This document shows positions 7,511-15,685 of a stretch of 64,000 nt of DNA, piece after piece. Where the stretch lies: assembly GCA_965217265.1 (NCBI GenBank), contig CBDCHP010000012.1, forward strand, positions 62,001 through 126,000. The letters run 5' to 3'. The stretch comes from JAGRGG01 sp965217265. GTDB taxonomy: Bacteria > Pseudomonadota > Alphaproteobacteria > Geminicoccales > Geminicoccaceae. The notes beneath the pieces are model-generated. The model was given only the letters and a program-made list of their open reading frames with translations. It made no database searches and was not told the DNA's origin. Each line of letters starts with the position of its first letter. Position 1 is the stretch's first letter. A program made the position numbers and the translations under genes.

Positions 7511-8656
7511 CCGCGTCGTCAGCTTGATCTCGATCCGGCGGTTGCGGCGGTAGGCTTCGGGCGTGTCGGCCTCGTCGAGCGGCTGGAAGGAGCCGAAGGC
7601 GCGCGCGGCGAGGCGTTCGGGCGGCAGGCCCTGCTCGATCAGGAACTGCGTCACCGAGATGGCGCGCGCCGCCGACAGTTCCCAGTTCGAGGGAAAGCGC
7701 TCGGTGTTGATCGGCACCCGGTCGGTGTGGCCGTCGACCTGGAGGACCCAAGGCAGGTCGTCCGGGATGTCGGCGACCAGCGACTTGAAGGTCTGGGCGA
7801 GGGCGGCGAGCTGGCCGCTGCCGCCGAACTCGATCTCGGCCTCGCCGGTGTTGAACAGGACCTCGGACTGGAAGACGAAGCGGTCGCCGACGATGCGCAC
7901 GTCCTCGCGCTCGCCCAGAACCTGCCGCAGCTTGCCGAAGAACTCCGAGCGGGCTTGGCTGAGTTCGGTGACCTTGTCGGCGAGGGCAGCGTCCAGCCGC
8001 CCGCCGAGATCGGCGATCTCGGTGTCGCGCTCGGTGAGCGCCGTCGCCTGGGCCGCGACCTCGGCTTCGAGCGTCCGCCGCAGCGTCCGCAGCGAGGCGA
8101 CGTCCTGCTGCAGGTTGGCCAGTTCCGCCAGCTTGGCCTCCAGGGTCTCCTTGCCCGCGGCGAACGTCTGCCGCGCCGCGTCGAGCGCCGCCTCCAGCCG
8201 GGCGGCGTTGGCTTCAAGCTCCTCCGCCCGCGCGTCGCCCGCCTCGACCCGCGCCTGCGCCGCGTCCAGGGCGCGCCGCAGCCGCGCCTCCTCGTCCTCG
8301 AAGCGTCGTGCCAGCGCGACGGCGGCGTCGCGGTCGGCCTCGGCCCGCGACAGGCCCGCCAGCGCGTCGTCGCGGTCGGCACCGGTCGCGCGCAAATCGG
8401 CGGCGAGGCGGTCGGCGTCGAGGCGAAGATCGCCGGCAACCGTCCGCTCGCGGTCGAGCAGGCGGTTCAGGTCGAGCACGTCGCCTTCGAGCTTGTCCAC
8501 GGCGGCACTCTGGCCCTCCAGCATCCGGCCGAGGAAGAACTGCGCCAGGACGAAGACGACCAGCATGAAGATGATGACCATGAGCAGCGTCGAGAGCGCG
8601 TCGACGAAGCCCGGCCAAGCGTCCGGGGCGGCGCGGTAGCGGCGGGCGCGGGCCAT
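7508..8656 (-). CDS. OmpA/MotB-type peptidoglycan-binding membrane protein
   Basis: The 382-aa protein has one N-terminal transmembrane helix (LLMVIIFMLVVFVLAQFFLG, about residues 24-43), a long Ala/Arg/Glu-rich coiled coil (about 50-230) and a C-terminal OmpA domain with VDGHTDRVPI, NWELSAARA and RRNRRIEI. It probably anchors a proton-channel complex to peptidoglycan, as MotB does. The gene directly upstream encodes its MotA/TolQ-like partner. The stop codon lies in element R3. Zorya ZorB has the same layout, but no ZorC, ZorD or ZorE gene is present. Confidence 0.87.
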   Translation of the reverse strand: MARARRYRAAPDAWPGFVDALSTLLMVIIFMLVVFVLAQFFLGRMLEGQSAAVDKLEGDVLDLNRLLDRERTVAGDLRLDADRLAADLRATGADRDDALAGLSRAEADRDAAVALARRFEDEEARLRRALDAAQARVEAGDARAEELEANAARLEAALDAARQTFAAGKETLEAKLAELANLQQDVASLRTLRRTLEAEVAAQATALTERDTEIADLGGRLDAALADKVTELSQARSEFFGKLRQVLGEREDVRIVGDRFVFQSEVLFNTGEAEIEFGGSGQLAALAQTFKSLVADIPDDLPWVLQVDGHTDRVPINTERFPSNWELSAARAISVTQFLIEQGLPPERLAARAFGSFQPLDEADTPEAYRRNRRIEIKLTTR

Positions 8657-8692
8657 CTTTAGGCTTCCCTCGGCATCGGCGGGCGCAAGGGG

Positions 8693-9832
8693 TCAGCCCC
8701 GCACCGGCTGGCGCTGCGGCTGCTGCGGTTCGGGCGTCGGCGGCGGCGGCTCTTCGGCCAGGATCGCGATCGTTCGGCTCAGTTGGCGGATCTCGCCGCG
8801 CAGCTCGCGCACGCCCTCCTCGCGGCCGCGGCCGGCCTCGTCGATCAACCGCTCCAGCTTGGCGTCGATCGTGCGCAGGTGCTCGCCGGCGGCGCCGCCG
8901 CTGCGCAGGGCGTCGATCATGCGCCGCATCGCCTCGCGGTCGTCGCCGAGCGCGTCGGCGAGGTTGCCGAGGCGCTCGTTCAGGGCGTTGAGGGTGCCGT
9001 TCAGCCGCGCCCGGTCGTCCTCGCCGCGCTGCACGCTCAAGCGCAGGTGCTCCAAGTTCTCGGCCGTCTGCTGCAGCATGGCGGCGAGGAAGGCGGGGGG
9101 GGCCGCACCGCCCTCGCCGCCCGGCGCCTCGACGTTCGAGTGGCGCGTCAGGGTCGAGAGCCACTCCTCGGTGTCGTTGTAAAAGGCGTTCTGGGCTTGG
9201 CTCGCCTGCAAGTCGATGAAGCCGAGGATCAAGGAGCCGGCGAGCCCGAAGAGCGACGAGCTGAACGCCGTGCCCATGCCCGAGATCGGTGCCGCGAGCC
9301 CCGTCTTCAGGCTATCGAACATCAAGGCCATGTCGTCGCCGACGAGGGTGAGGTCGTTCAAGACCAAGCCGACGGCGTTGATGGTCTCGATCAAGCCCCA
9401 GAACGTGCCGAGCAAGCCTAAGAAGATCAACAACCCGGTCTGGTAGCGGGTGATGTCGCGGGTCTCGTCCATCCTCGCACTGATGCTGTCGAGGAAATGC
9501 CGCATCGACAAGGAGGACAAGGACGCCCGCCCGCGCCGCTCGCGCTCGCCCAACGCCGCCGCCACGGGGGCCAGGAGCCGCGGCGGGTCCTGGACGGAGA
9601 AGCCGGGGCCGGAGGTGCGAAACGACTCGACCCAGCGGACTTCGGGGCGCAGCGTCAGGATGCGCCGAAGGGCGTAGGCGATGCCGAGCAGGAGAACGCC
9701 CAAGATCAGGCCGTTCAGGGCCGGGTTGTGCATGAAGGCCCGCAGCAGGATCGGGTAGACGAGCGCCACCACGATCCCGACGAGCAGCAGGAACAAGAAC
9801 ACGCGGGTGACGTAGCGCTGGGGATTGGTCAT
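8693..9832 (-). CDS. MotA/TolQ/ExbB-family proton channel subunit
   Basis: The 379-aa inner-membrane protein has N-terminal helices (VFLFLLLVGIVVALVYPILL and GLILGVLLLGIAYAL), a central pair typical of the family (TGLLIFLGLLGTFWGLIETI and SSSLFGLAGSLILGFIDL) and a hydrophilic C-terminal tail ending in a Pro/Gln-rich stretch. ATG 9832 is preceded by GGAG at good spacing; an in-frame GTG at 9870 would add 13 residues. It forms a conserved-looking pair with the OmpA/MotB gene 36 bp downstream. It probably couples proton flow to an envelope process, and no flagellar genes are nearby. Confidence 0.85.
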   Translation of the reverse strand: MTNPQRYVTRVFLFLLLVGIVVALVYPILLRAFMHNPALNGLILGVLLLGIAYALRRILTLRPEVRWVESFRTSGPGFSVQDPPRLLAPVAAALGERERRGRASLSSLSMRHFLDSISARMDETRDITRYQTGLLIFLGLLGTFWGLIETINAVGLVLNDLTLVGDDMALMFDSLKTGLAAPISGMGTAFSSSLFGLAGSLILGFIDLQASQAQNAFYNDTEEWLSTLTRHSNVEAPGGEGGAAPPAFLAAMLQQTAENLEHLRLSVQRGEDDRARLNGTLNALNERLGNLADALGDDREAMRRMIDALRSGGAAGEHLRTIDAKLERLIDEAGRGREEGVRELRGEIRQLSRTIAILAEEPPPPTPEPQQPQRQPVRG

Positions 9833-10024
9833 CGGCTCCAAGACCGCACGATCGACGGGGGCGTTCACCCTCGGTTGCAAGAAACGCCGTCCACTTCTAG
9901 CAAAAGAAGTTAAACGACCGCTTAACGCATACCCCTTGTGGCCCCCCGGCCGCAACGATGACGAGGATCGGGCGTTTGTCTTCCAGTCGATGCAGATCAA
10001 AGGAATCGAGAGGAACACGCCGTC

Positions 10025-10432
10025 ATGCAAGCCATCAGCCTGGAGAGCGTCTGTCGGATCGTCCTGCGGGCGCGCTCGTTCGACGCCGACATGCCGCTCG
10101 ACGCCAACGAGGTCGAGGACGACCTGCCGGGTGCCGGCCACGCCCCCTACGACATGCTGGAGCCCGACGACGACGAGCCGCGCGAGAGCACGGCGGAGGG
10201 GGAGATCCGCGAGTTCGTCGACGCGATGAACGTCGACGAGCGGGCGGAGCTGGTGGCGCTCGTCTGGGTCGGCCGCGGCAGCTACGCGCGCGAGGAGTGG
10301 GCCGAGGCGGTGCAGCTCGCCCGCCAGGAGCACGGCGGGCGCACGGCCGACTACCTGCTCGACATGCCGGTCCTCGCCGACTACCTCGAAGAAGGGCTGG
10401 CGGCGTTCGATCTGAGCTGCGCGGACGCGTAA
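10025..10432 (+). CDS. DUF3775 domain protein
   Basis: The 135-aa acidic protein matches the DUF3775 family of alphaproteobacteria: an N-terminal ISLESVCRIVLRARSFD, a central EIREFVDAMNVDERAELVALVWVGRG and a C-terminal EHGGRTADYLLDMPVLADYLEEGL. No function is established for the family, and there are no membrane or secretion signals. It is a stand-alone gene divergent from the MotA-like gene (192-bp gap with no other gene). Confidence 0.85.
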   Translation: MQAISLESVCRIVLRARSFDADMPLDANEVEDDLPGAGHAPYDMLEPDDDEPRESTAEGEIREFVDAMNVDERAELVALVWVGRGSYAREEWAEAVQLARQEHGGRTADYLLDMPVLADYLEEGLAAFDLSCADA

Positions 10433-10509
10433 CCCTTTGCAACCGAGGCGTATGTCGGGCGTTTGCTGCGGGCACGACGGGCAAGCCCCTTAAATTATGA
10501 GGAATATCC

Positions 10510-11088
10510 GTGAAGCTTCTTCCTCTCGCCGCGCTGCTGACCCTGGCCGCGACCCCTGCCCTGGCGCAGGACGCCGCCGACAACACTCAGGGCGGCCCCG
10601 CCTCGGGCTACGAGGTCAAGGCGGCGCAAGATCAGGTGCCGCTCGCCAAGGGTCTGCGGCGGACCTCGAACCAAGCCCTGCAGGCGACGGTCTACGAGTT
10701 GACCGAACTGCAGCACCGCGACCACCAAGCGCACTGGAACGTCACCGGCCCCCTCTTCTACAGCCTGCACAACATGCTCGAACACTTCTACGAGGAGGCG
10801 TTCGCCATGATCGACACCGTGGCCGAGCGGCAGCGCTCGCTCGCCTCGCCCTCGGACAGCCGGCCCAAGGCGGTGGCCGAGAACGCGGGCTTGAGCGACT
10901 TCCCGGCCGGGCTGATGCGCGACAAGGAGGTGTTGCAGCAGTTGGCGAAGGACTACGTCACCGTTTCCAAACGGCTTTACGACCGGATCGAGGCGGCGAA
11001 GGACGATCCGCCGACGCAGGACACGCTGATCGACGTCGCAAGGATGGTCGATAAGCATTCGTGGATGCTGCGCGCCCACATGCTCTAA
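10510..11088 (+). CDS. Secreted Dps/ferritin-like protein
   Basis: The 192-aa protein has a ferritin-like Dps domain. HRDHQAHWNVTGPLFYSLHNMLEHFYEEAF contains the His and Glu ferroxidase ligands in Dps spacing. Unusually for Dps it begins with a clear Sec signal (VKLLPLAALLTLAATPALA, cleavage after ALA), so it should act in the periplasm, storing or oxidising iron rather than coating DNA. The start is GTG with a GAGGA site 8-12 nt upstream. The stop is 5 nt from the stop of the convergent antiporter gene. Signal and domain are seen directly; the periplasmic role is inferred. Confidence 0.85.
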   Translation: MKLLPLAALLTLAATPALAQDAADNTQGGPASGYEVKAAQDQVPLAKGLRRTSNQALQATVYELTELQHRDHQAHWNVTGPLFYSLHNMLEHFYEEAFAMIDTVAERQRSLASPSDSRPKAVAENAGLSDFPAGLMRDKEVLQQLAKDYVTVSKRLYDRIEAAKDDPPTQDTLIDVARMVDKHSWMLRAHML

Positions 11089-11093
11089 GACGT

Positions 11094-12875
11094 TTACTCG
11101 GCCGCCTTGGCGGTGCTGGACGGGCGGGTCAGCGGTTCGGGACGCACGAGGTATTTGTCGCGTCCGGCGTAGAGCCCGCCCGTCAATTGGTCTTGCAAGC
11201 GCTGCATGTCGCGCCGCCGCACCTCGCCCTCGATCGCGACCGCCTCGTCCCGGTCGATGCCGAGCGCGACGAGCGCCTCGCGGCCGAGCGACAGGGCGGA
11301 CCCGAAGGTCTCGCGCACCTGCGCGTCGACGCCCTTCGACAGCAGGTCGAGGGCGTGGCGGCGGTCGTAGGCGCGGGCGACGACGCTCGTGTCAGGGTAC
11401 TCCGACTTGATGAGTTCAACCATATGCGCCTGCGCCTCGCGATCGTCGGCGCACAAGACCACGAGCCCGACCCGCTCGATGCCGGCCGCGCGCAAGACGT
11501 CGAGGCGGGTGCCGTCGCCGTAGTAGACGCGCGTGCCGAAGCGGCCGGCCTCCTCGATCCGCTCGGGGTCGCTGTCGATGATCGTAACCGGCACGTTGCC
11601 CGCCAGGAGCACCTGCGTGGCGAGTTGGCCGAAGCGGCCGAAGCCGACGACGAGCGCCTCGCCGTCGGCGTCGGAGAAGTCGTCGGCGCCCTCGGGCACG
11701 GGCTTCTCCTCGCGGCACAAGAGGCGTGGGCCCAAGCGCACGAGGAACGGCGTCGTCGCCATCGACAGGGTGACGAGGGCGATCAGGAGGGACGAGTGCT
11801 CCTGCTGCATCACGCCGGCCGCGACGGCGGTCGAGAACAGGACGAAGCCGAACTCGCCGCCCTGCGCCAGGATCAGGCCCGTGCGCACCGCCGTGTTGTG
11901 ATCGCTGCCGAAGGCGCGGGCGAGGCCGTAGAGGATGAGCGCCTTCAAGGTGACGAGGCTGCAAAGGGCCGCCAGAAGGGGCAGCGCGTTGGCGAGCACC
12001 ACGCCGAGGTCGACGCTCATGCCGACCGACATGAAGAACAAGCCGAGCAGGATGCCGCGAAACGGTTCGATGTCGGCCTCAAGCTCGTGGCGGTAGTTGG
12101 ATTCGGCGAGCAGGATGCCGGCGAGGAAGGCGCCCAAGGCCATCGACAGGCCGACGAGCGCCATCAGGCTGGCGGCACCGATGACGACGAACAATGCTGC
12201 GGCCGTCATGATCTCGCGCGCACCGGCGCGGGCGAGCAGGCGGAACATCGGGTTGAGCAGGTAGCGGCCGGCGAGGATGACGAGCGCCACGGCGCCGACG
12301 GCAAGCGCGATCTGCTGCCAGAGCGGTGCCGCGCCCTCGTCCGTGATCGGCGAGAGAAAGGCGACGACGCCCAAGAGCGGCACGATAGCGAGATCTTGCA
12401 TCAGCAGGATGGCGAATGCCTTTTGCCCGTGCGGCCGGCGCATCTCGCCCCGCTCTTCGAGCATCTGCATGACGAACGCGGTCGAGGACAAGGCGAGGCC
12501 GAGGCCGGCCACGAGCGCCGCCTGCCAGGGGCGGCCGACGACGAGGAGCGGGTAGAGCATCAAGGCGAGGCCGCTGATAATGATCTGCGCCGAGCCGAGG
12601 CCGAAGATGTCGCGCCGCATCTGCCACAGCCGCGACAGGTTCAGCTCAAGGCCGATGACGAAGAGGAGAAGGACGACGCCGAGTTCGGCGACCTGCATCA
12701 CCGCCTCGGGCTCGCGAAACAGCCCGAGCAGCGAGGGGCCGATGACGATGCCGGCCGCGAGATAGCCGAGGACCGAGCCCAGCCCCAAGCGCTTGAATAA
12801 GGGCACGGCGACGACGGCAGCGCCTAAGAGTACGATCGCCTCCAGGAATATCAGCGTCTGGTGGTCCGTTTCCAC
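11094..12875 (-). CDS. CPA2-family monovalent cation:proton antiporter (KefB/KefC-like)
   Basis: The 593-aa protein has about 12 membrane helices of the Na+/H+ exchanger fold (residues ~5-385, including GYLAAGIVIGPSLLG and GLGLALSSTAFVMQML) followed by a cytosolic RCK N domain with the nucleotide-binding motif VVGFGRFGQLATQVL near residue 415. It probably exports K+ or Na+ in exchange for protons, gated by nucleotide or glutathione adducts. GTG 12875 was chosen for the GGGGAGAA site upstream. No KefF/KefG ancillary gene is adjacent. Confidence 0.88.
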   Translation of the reverse strand: METDHQTLIFLEAIVLLGAAVVAVPLFKRLGLGSVLGYLAAGIVIGPSLLGLFREPEAVMQVAELGVVLLLFVIGLELNLSRLWQMRRDIFGLGSAQIIISGLALMLYPLLVVGRPWQAALVAGLGLALSSTAFVMQMLEERGEMRRPHGQKAFAILLMQDLAIVPLLGVVAFLSPITDEGAAPLWQQIALAVGAVALVILAGRYLLNPMFRLLARAGAREIMTAAALFVVIGAASLMALVGLSMALGAFLAGILLAESNYRHELEADIEPFRGILLGLFFMSVGMSVDLGVVLANALPLLAALCSLVTLKALILYGLARAFGSDHNTAVRTGLILAQGGEFGFVLFSTAVAAGVMQQEHSSLLIALVTLSMATTPFLVRLGPRLLCREEKPVPEGADDFSDADGEALVVGFGRFGQLATQVLLAGNVPVTIIDSDPERIEEAGRFGTRVYYGDGTRLDVLRAAGIERVGLVVLCADDREAQAHMVELIKSEYPDTSVVARAYDRRHALDLLSKGVDAQVRETFGSALSLGREALVALGIDRDEAVAIEGEVRRRDMQRLQDQLTGGLYAGRDKYLVRPEPLTRPSSTAKAAE

Positions 12876-12970
12876 GGGCTTCTCCCCCTCGTTGCTTCGG
12901 GCGGTACTTAGCGCGCCCGGCGGCGATGCACAGGCGCGGCCGTGGGCGTTCCCTCTGGCGCACATAACTA

Positions 12971-12984
12971 TATAGTATGCTATA
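12971..12984. promoter_or_regulatory. AT-rich palindrome at the start of the PIN toxin gene
   Basis: TATAGTATGCTATA has inverted halves TATAG and CTATA and directly abuts the ATG of the PIN gene in otherwise GC-rich DNA. It could be an operator bound by the antitoxin, or it could contain the -10 region of a leaderless transcript. No Shine-Dalgarno sequence is visible, which fits a leaderless start. This role is inferred. Confidence 0.4.
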
Positions 12985-13406
12985 TGAAGGTCGTGTTCGA
13001 CACGGACGTGGTGATTGCCGCCATGCGCAGCCCGACCGGGGCGGCGGCCCGGTTGCTCGGGCTCGCCGCGACGGGTTCTTTAGTGTCAATCATCACCACG
13101 ACGCTCGTCGTCCAGTATGAGGAGGTTTGCCGTCGCCCTCAGCACATGGCGGCGGCCGGTTACGCTGCCGATCAGGTCGAGACGTTCTTGGACGCCCTTA
13201 TCGGCCGATCGCTTGAGGTAGAGCCTACGTTCTCGTGGCGCCCGCTCGTGCGCGATCCGGGCGACGAGATGGTGATGCAAGCCGCCCTTGCCGGGGGTGC
13301 GGCGGCAATCGTCACCTTCAACGTGCGCGACTTCGGCAACGCCCCCGCCCGGTTCGGTATCGGGCTTTTTCGCCCCGGTGATCTGCTCAGGAGGTTGCGA
13401 ACGTGA
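12984..13406 (+). CDS. PIN-domain toxin-like ribonuclease
   Basis: The 140-aa protein belongs to the PIN-family putative toxin group. Acidic active-site residues are visible in KVVFDTDVV (Asp6, Asp8), the Glu pair in QYEEVCRRP, DPGDEMVMQAA and the C-terminal TFNVRDF. Such proteins cleave RNA when freed from an antitoxin. The gene overlaps the next one by 4 nt (GTGA). ATG 12984 puts the conserved KVVFDTD at the N-terminus. The order is toxin first, antitoxin second, the reverse of classical VapBC. Confidence 0.82.
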   Translation: MKVVFDTDVVIAAMRSPTGAAARLLGLAATGSLVSIITTTLVVQYEEVCRRPQHMAAAGYAADQVETFLDALIGRSLEVEPTFSWRPLVRDPGDEMVMQAALAGGAAAIVTFNVRDFGNAPARFGIGLFRPGDLLRRLRT

Positions 13407-13723
13407 CGACGAAGACGGGCAACTACGCCCTGAAGCTGCCGCTGTCCATCAAAGCGGCGGCGGAGAAGTTGGCCAAAGAGGAAGGCGTTTCGCTCAATCA
13501 GTTCATCTTGGCCGCCGTCGCCAAGGAAGTCGGCGCGGCCGACGCGATCAGGCGGCGGATACAAGAGCGGCGCGAGCGGGCCGATGTCGATGCGCTCTTG
13601 CGCCTGTTGAACCGCGAAGGCGGCGAACCCCCACGCGAAGGTGACGAACTGCCCGAAGGCTGGACCGACGACGACACCCGACGCCTCTTAGAGGGCGGGC
13701 CGTTACGCCTTAACGACAGATGA
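13403..13723 (+). CDS. HicB/Arc-like antitoxin
   Basis: The 106-aa protein has an N-terminal ribbon-helix-helix-like segment (NYALKLPLSIKAAAEKLAKE, then GVSLNQFILAAVAKEV), typical of antitoxins that bind operator DNA, followed by a charged C-terminal tail (residues 50-106) that would embrace the toxin. It starts at a GTG overlapping the toxin stop, so expression is coupled. It probably neutralises the PIN protein and represses the pair through the palindrome at 12971. The family is inferred from the N-terminal motif only. Confidence 0.75.
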   Translation: MTTKTGNYALKLPLSIKAAAEKLAKEEGVSLNQFILAAVAKEVGAADAIRRRIQERRERADVDALLRLLNREGGEPPREGDELPEGWTDDDTRRLLEGGPLRLNDR

Positions 13724-13796
13724 TGCCCGTCCGTTGGTCGAGATATGCAAACAGGTACGATGTGGCACATCGCGCGCGAGAACGACCGCTCACGTC

Positions 13797-14591
13797 TCAG
13801 GCAACGTCTTCCGGCGTCTCGCCGCCAAATCCCCGCGTCGTCGCCCAGCCGTCCGGGTAGCGTGCGGCGACGAAATGGAGCCCGTCGCTCGGTGCCGTCG
13901 GCCCGGCCGCCCTGCGGTCGCGGGCGTTGAGGGCTTTGAGCGCGAAGTCGGGCGCCGCCCTGCCCTCGCCGATCAGCTTCAAGGTGCCGACGAGGTTGCG
14001 CACCTGGTGGTGCAGGAAGGACGGGGCGGCGGCGCGGACCGCGATCGACGGCCCGTCCGCGCGCACGTCGAGCCGGGTCAAGGTCTTGACCGGGCTCGCG
14101 GCTTGGCAGGCGGCGGCGCGGTAGCTGGTGAAGTCGTGCTTGCCGACGAGCGCCGCCGCCGCCGCTTGCATCGCCCCCGGATCGAGCGGCACGGCGACGT
14201 GCCAGACCCGCCCCGCCGCCAGGGCCGGCGGGGCGCGGCGGTTGAGGATGCGGTAGACGTAGGCCCGCGCCCGCGCCGAGAACCGGGCGTGAAACGCCGG
14301 CGCCGCCGCCTCGGCCGCGAGCACGACGACCGGCAACGGCCGCAGGTAATGGTTCAGCCCGCCTTGCAGCCGCTCCGGCGCGAAGTCGCGCACCAGATCG
14401 ACGTGGACCGGCATCGCCAGGGCGTGCACCCCGGCGTCGGTGCGCCCCGCCGCCGACACGACCGCCGTCTCGCCGGTCAGCCCCGCCAGCGCCGCCTCCA
14501 ACGCCGCCTGCACCGACGCCCCGTTCGCCTGCCGCTGCCAACCAACGAACGGCCGACCGTCATATTCGAGGAGCAGGCGAAAACGGGGCAT
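13797..14591 (-). CDS. truA: tRNA pseudouridine(38-40) synthase TruA
   Basis: The 264-aa protein matches TruA in length and motifs: LLEYDGRPFVGWQRQ at the N-terminus, the catalytic-Asp motif GRTDAGVHAL and the C-terminal FLHHQVRNLVGTL. It converts uridines 38-40 of the anticodon arm to pseudouridine. ATG 14591 begins exactly at the conserved MPRFRLLLEYDG. It is the last gene of the def-fmt-truA group, but element R4 is wedged between fmt and truA, so read-through or a separate promoter is needed. Confidence 0.95.
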   Translation of the reverse strand: MPRFRLLLEYDGRPFVGWQRQANGASVQAALEAALAGLTGETAVVSAAGRTDAGVHALAMPVHVDLVRDFAPERLQGGLNHYLRPLPVVVLAAEAAAPAFHARFSARARAYVYRILNRRAPPALAAGRVWHVAVPLDPGAMQAAAAALVGKHDFTSYRAAACQAASPVKTLTRLDVRADGPSIAVRAAAPSFLHHQVRNLVGTLKLIGEGRAAPDFALKALNARDRRAAGPTAPSDGLHFVAARYPDGWATTRGFGGETPEDVA

Positions 14592-14614
14592 TAACAGGGG
14601 GTTCCAGGGAGAGG

Positions 14615-14767
14615 TGAACGCTTCGCGTGCGCTGCCGCGCGGGCTTTTCTCTTCTTTCTTTTTTGTAACTTTGGCCGGGGCTAGCCCGAGCATTCGGGCC
14701 AAGTTCGAGAACAATTAGCAAAAAAGAGAAAAAGAAGGCCGCGCGCCCAGCGCACGCGAAGCGTTCA
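14615..14767. repeat. Dispersed inverted-repeat element, copy R4
   Basis: Complete 153-bp copy; I use it as the reference. Outer ends are TGAACGCTTCGCGTGCGCT and its inverted complement. Each arm continues with a GC patch (CCGCGCGGGC) and a T-rich tract, so about 50 bp at each end pair with one another. The core is type A (AACTTTGGCCGGGGCTAGC). The right end supplies the TGA stop of fmt, and the left end is 23 bp upstream of the truA start. Confidence 0.95.
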
Positions 14768-15685
14768 ACCAAACACCGTATCGTCCGGCAGACCCCACCC
14801 GCGGACGAGCTCGTCGGCCGGCATTGCCCGTCGCCCCTGCCGCTGCGCGACGAGGATTTTCAAGGCGCCCTCGCCCGCGGCGACGACGAGCGGGCGGCCG
14901 ATCCGGGCGCCGGGGTCGCCCCTGCCCGGCACGGCCAGGGCCTCGCGCACGACCAGCCGCTCGCCGGCGGCCTCCAGCCAAGCGCCCGGCCGCGGGGCGA
15001 AGGCGCGCACGGTCCGGGCCAGCGCCCCGGCCGGAAGGTTCAGGTCCAGCCGCGCCTCGGCCTTGTCGATCTTGCGGGCGTAGGCGACGCCGTCCTCGGG
15101 CTGCGGCGTGCCCTTCAGGCTCCCGTCGCGCAGGCCGCGCAGGAACGGTTCGAGCGCGTCGGCGGCGAGGACGGCCAAGCGGTCGTGCAGGTCGCCCGCG
15201 GTCTCGGCAGCACCGATCAGGGTCCGGCGCTCGACGAAGACGGGGCCCGTATCCAGCCCCTCCTCCATCCGAAAGACCGCGACCCCGGTCTCGGCGTCGC
15301 CGGCCAGGATCGCGCGCTGGATCGGCGCCGCCCCGCGCCAGCGCGGCAGGATCGAGGCGTGCAGGTTGAAGCAGCCGCGCAGAGGGGCGTCGAGGACGGG
15401 CTTGGGCAGCAAGAGGCCGTACGAGGCGACGACGGCGAGTTCCGGCCGCAGCGCCGCGAACGCCGTCCGCTCGGCCGCGTCCTTCAAGCTGCGCGGCGTG
15501 CGGACCTCGACCCCGAACCGCTCGGCCGCGAGGTGGACGGGGGTCTTCTGCGCGCGGTGCCCCCGCCCCGCCGGGCGCGGCGGCTGGGTGTAGACGGCGG
15601 CGATCGTCTCGCCCAGGCCGTGCAGCCGTTTGAGCGCCGGCACGGCGAACGGGCTCGTGCCCATGAAGACGATCTTGCCCGCCAT
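14765..15685 (-). CDS. fmt: Methionyl-tRNA formyltransferase
   Basis: The 306-aa enzyme formylates Met-tRNAi using 10-formyl-THF. Its N-terminal domain starts IVFMGTSPFAVPAL and carries the catalytic segment FNLHASILPRWRGAAPIQRA. A C-terminal OB-like domain (about residues 205-300) binds tRNA. The ATG follows the stop codon of def with no gap (TAGATG), so the two are coupled, as is usual for deformylase and formyltransferase. The TGA stop lies in the end of element R4. Confidence 0.95.
   Translation of the reverse strand: MAGKIVFMGTSPFAVPALKRLHGLGETIAAVYTQPPRPAGRGHRAQKTPVHLAAERFGVEVRTPRSLKDAAERTAFAALRPELAVVASYGLLLPKPVLDAPLRGCFNLHASILPRWRGAAPIQRAILAGDAETGVAVFRMEEGLDTGPVFVERRTLIGAAETAGDLHDRLAVLAADALEPFLRGLRDGSLKGTPQPEDGVAYARKIDKAEARLDLNLPAGALARTVRAFAPRPGAWLEAAGERLVVREALAVPGRGDPGARIGRPLVVAAGEGALKILVAQRQGRRAMPADELVRGWGLPDDTVFG

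Noticed and set aside
7508..9832. MotA/OmpA pair as a Zorya defence system
   Set aside because: ZorA and ZorB have similar folds, but no ZorC, ZorD or ZorE gene is adjacent, and the flanking genes are housekeeping or DUF genes. A general envelope proton-channel pair fits better.
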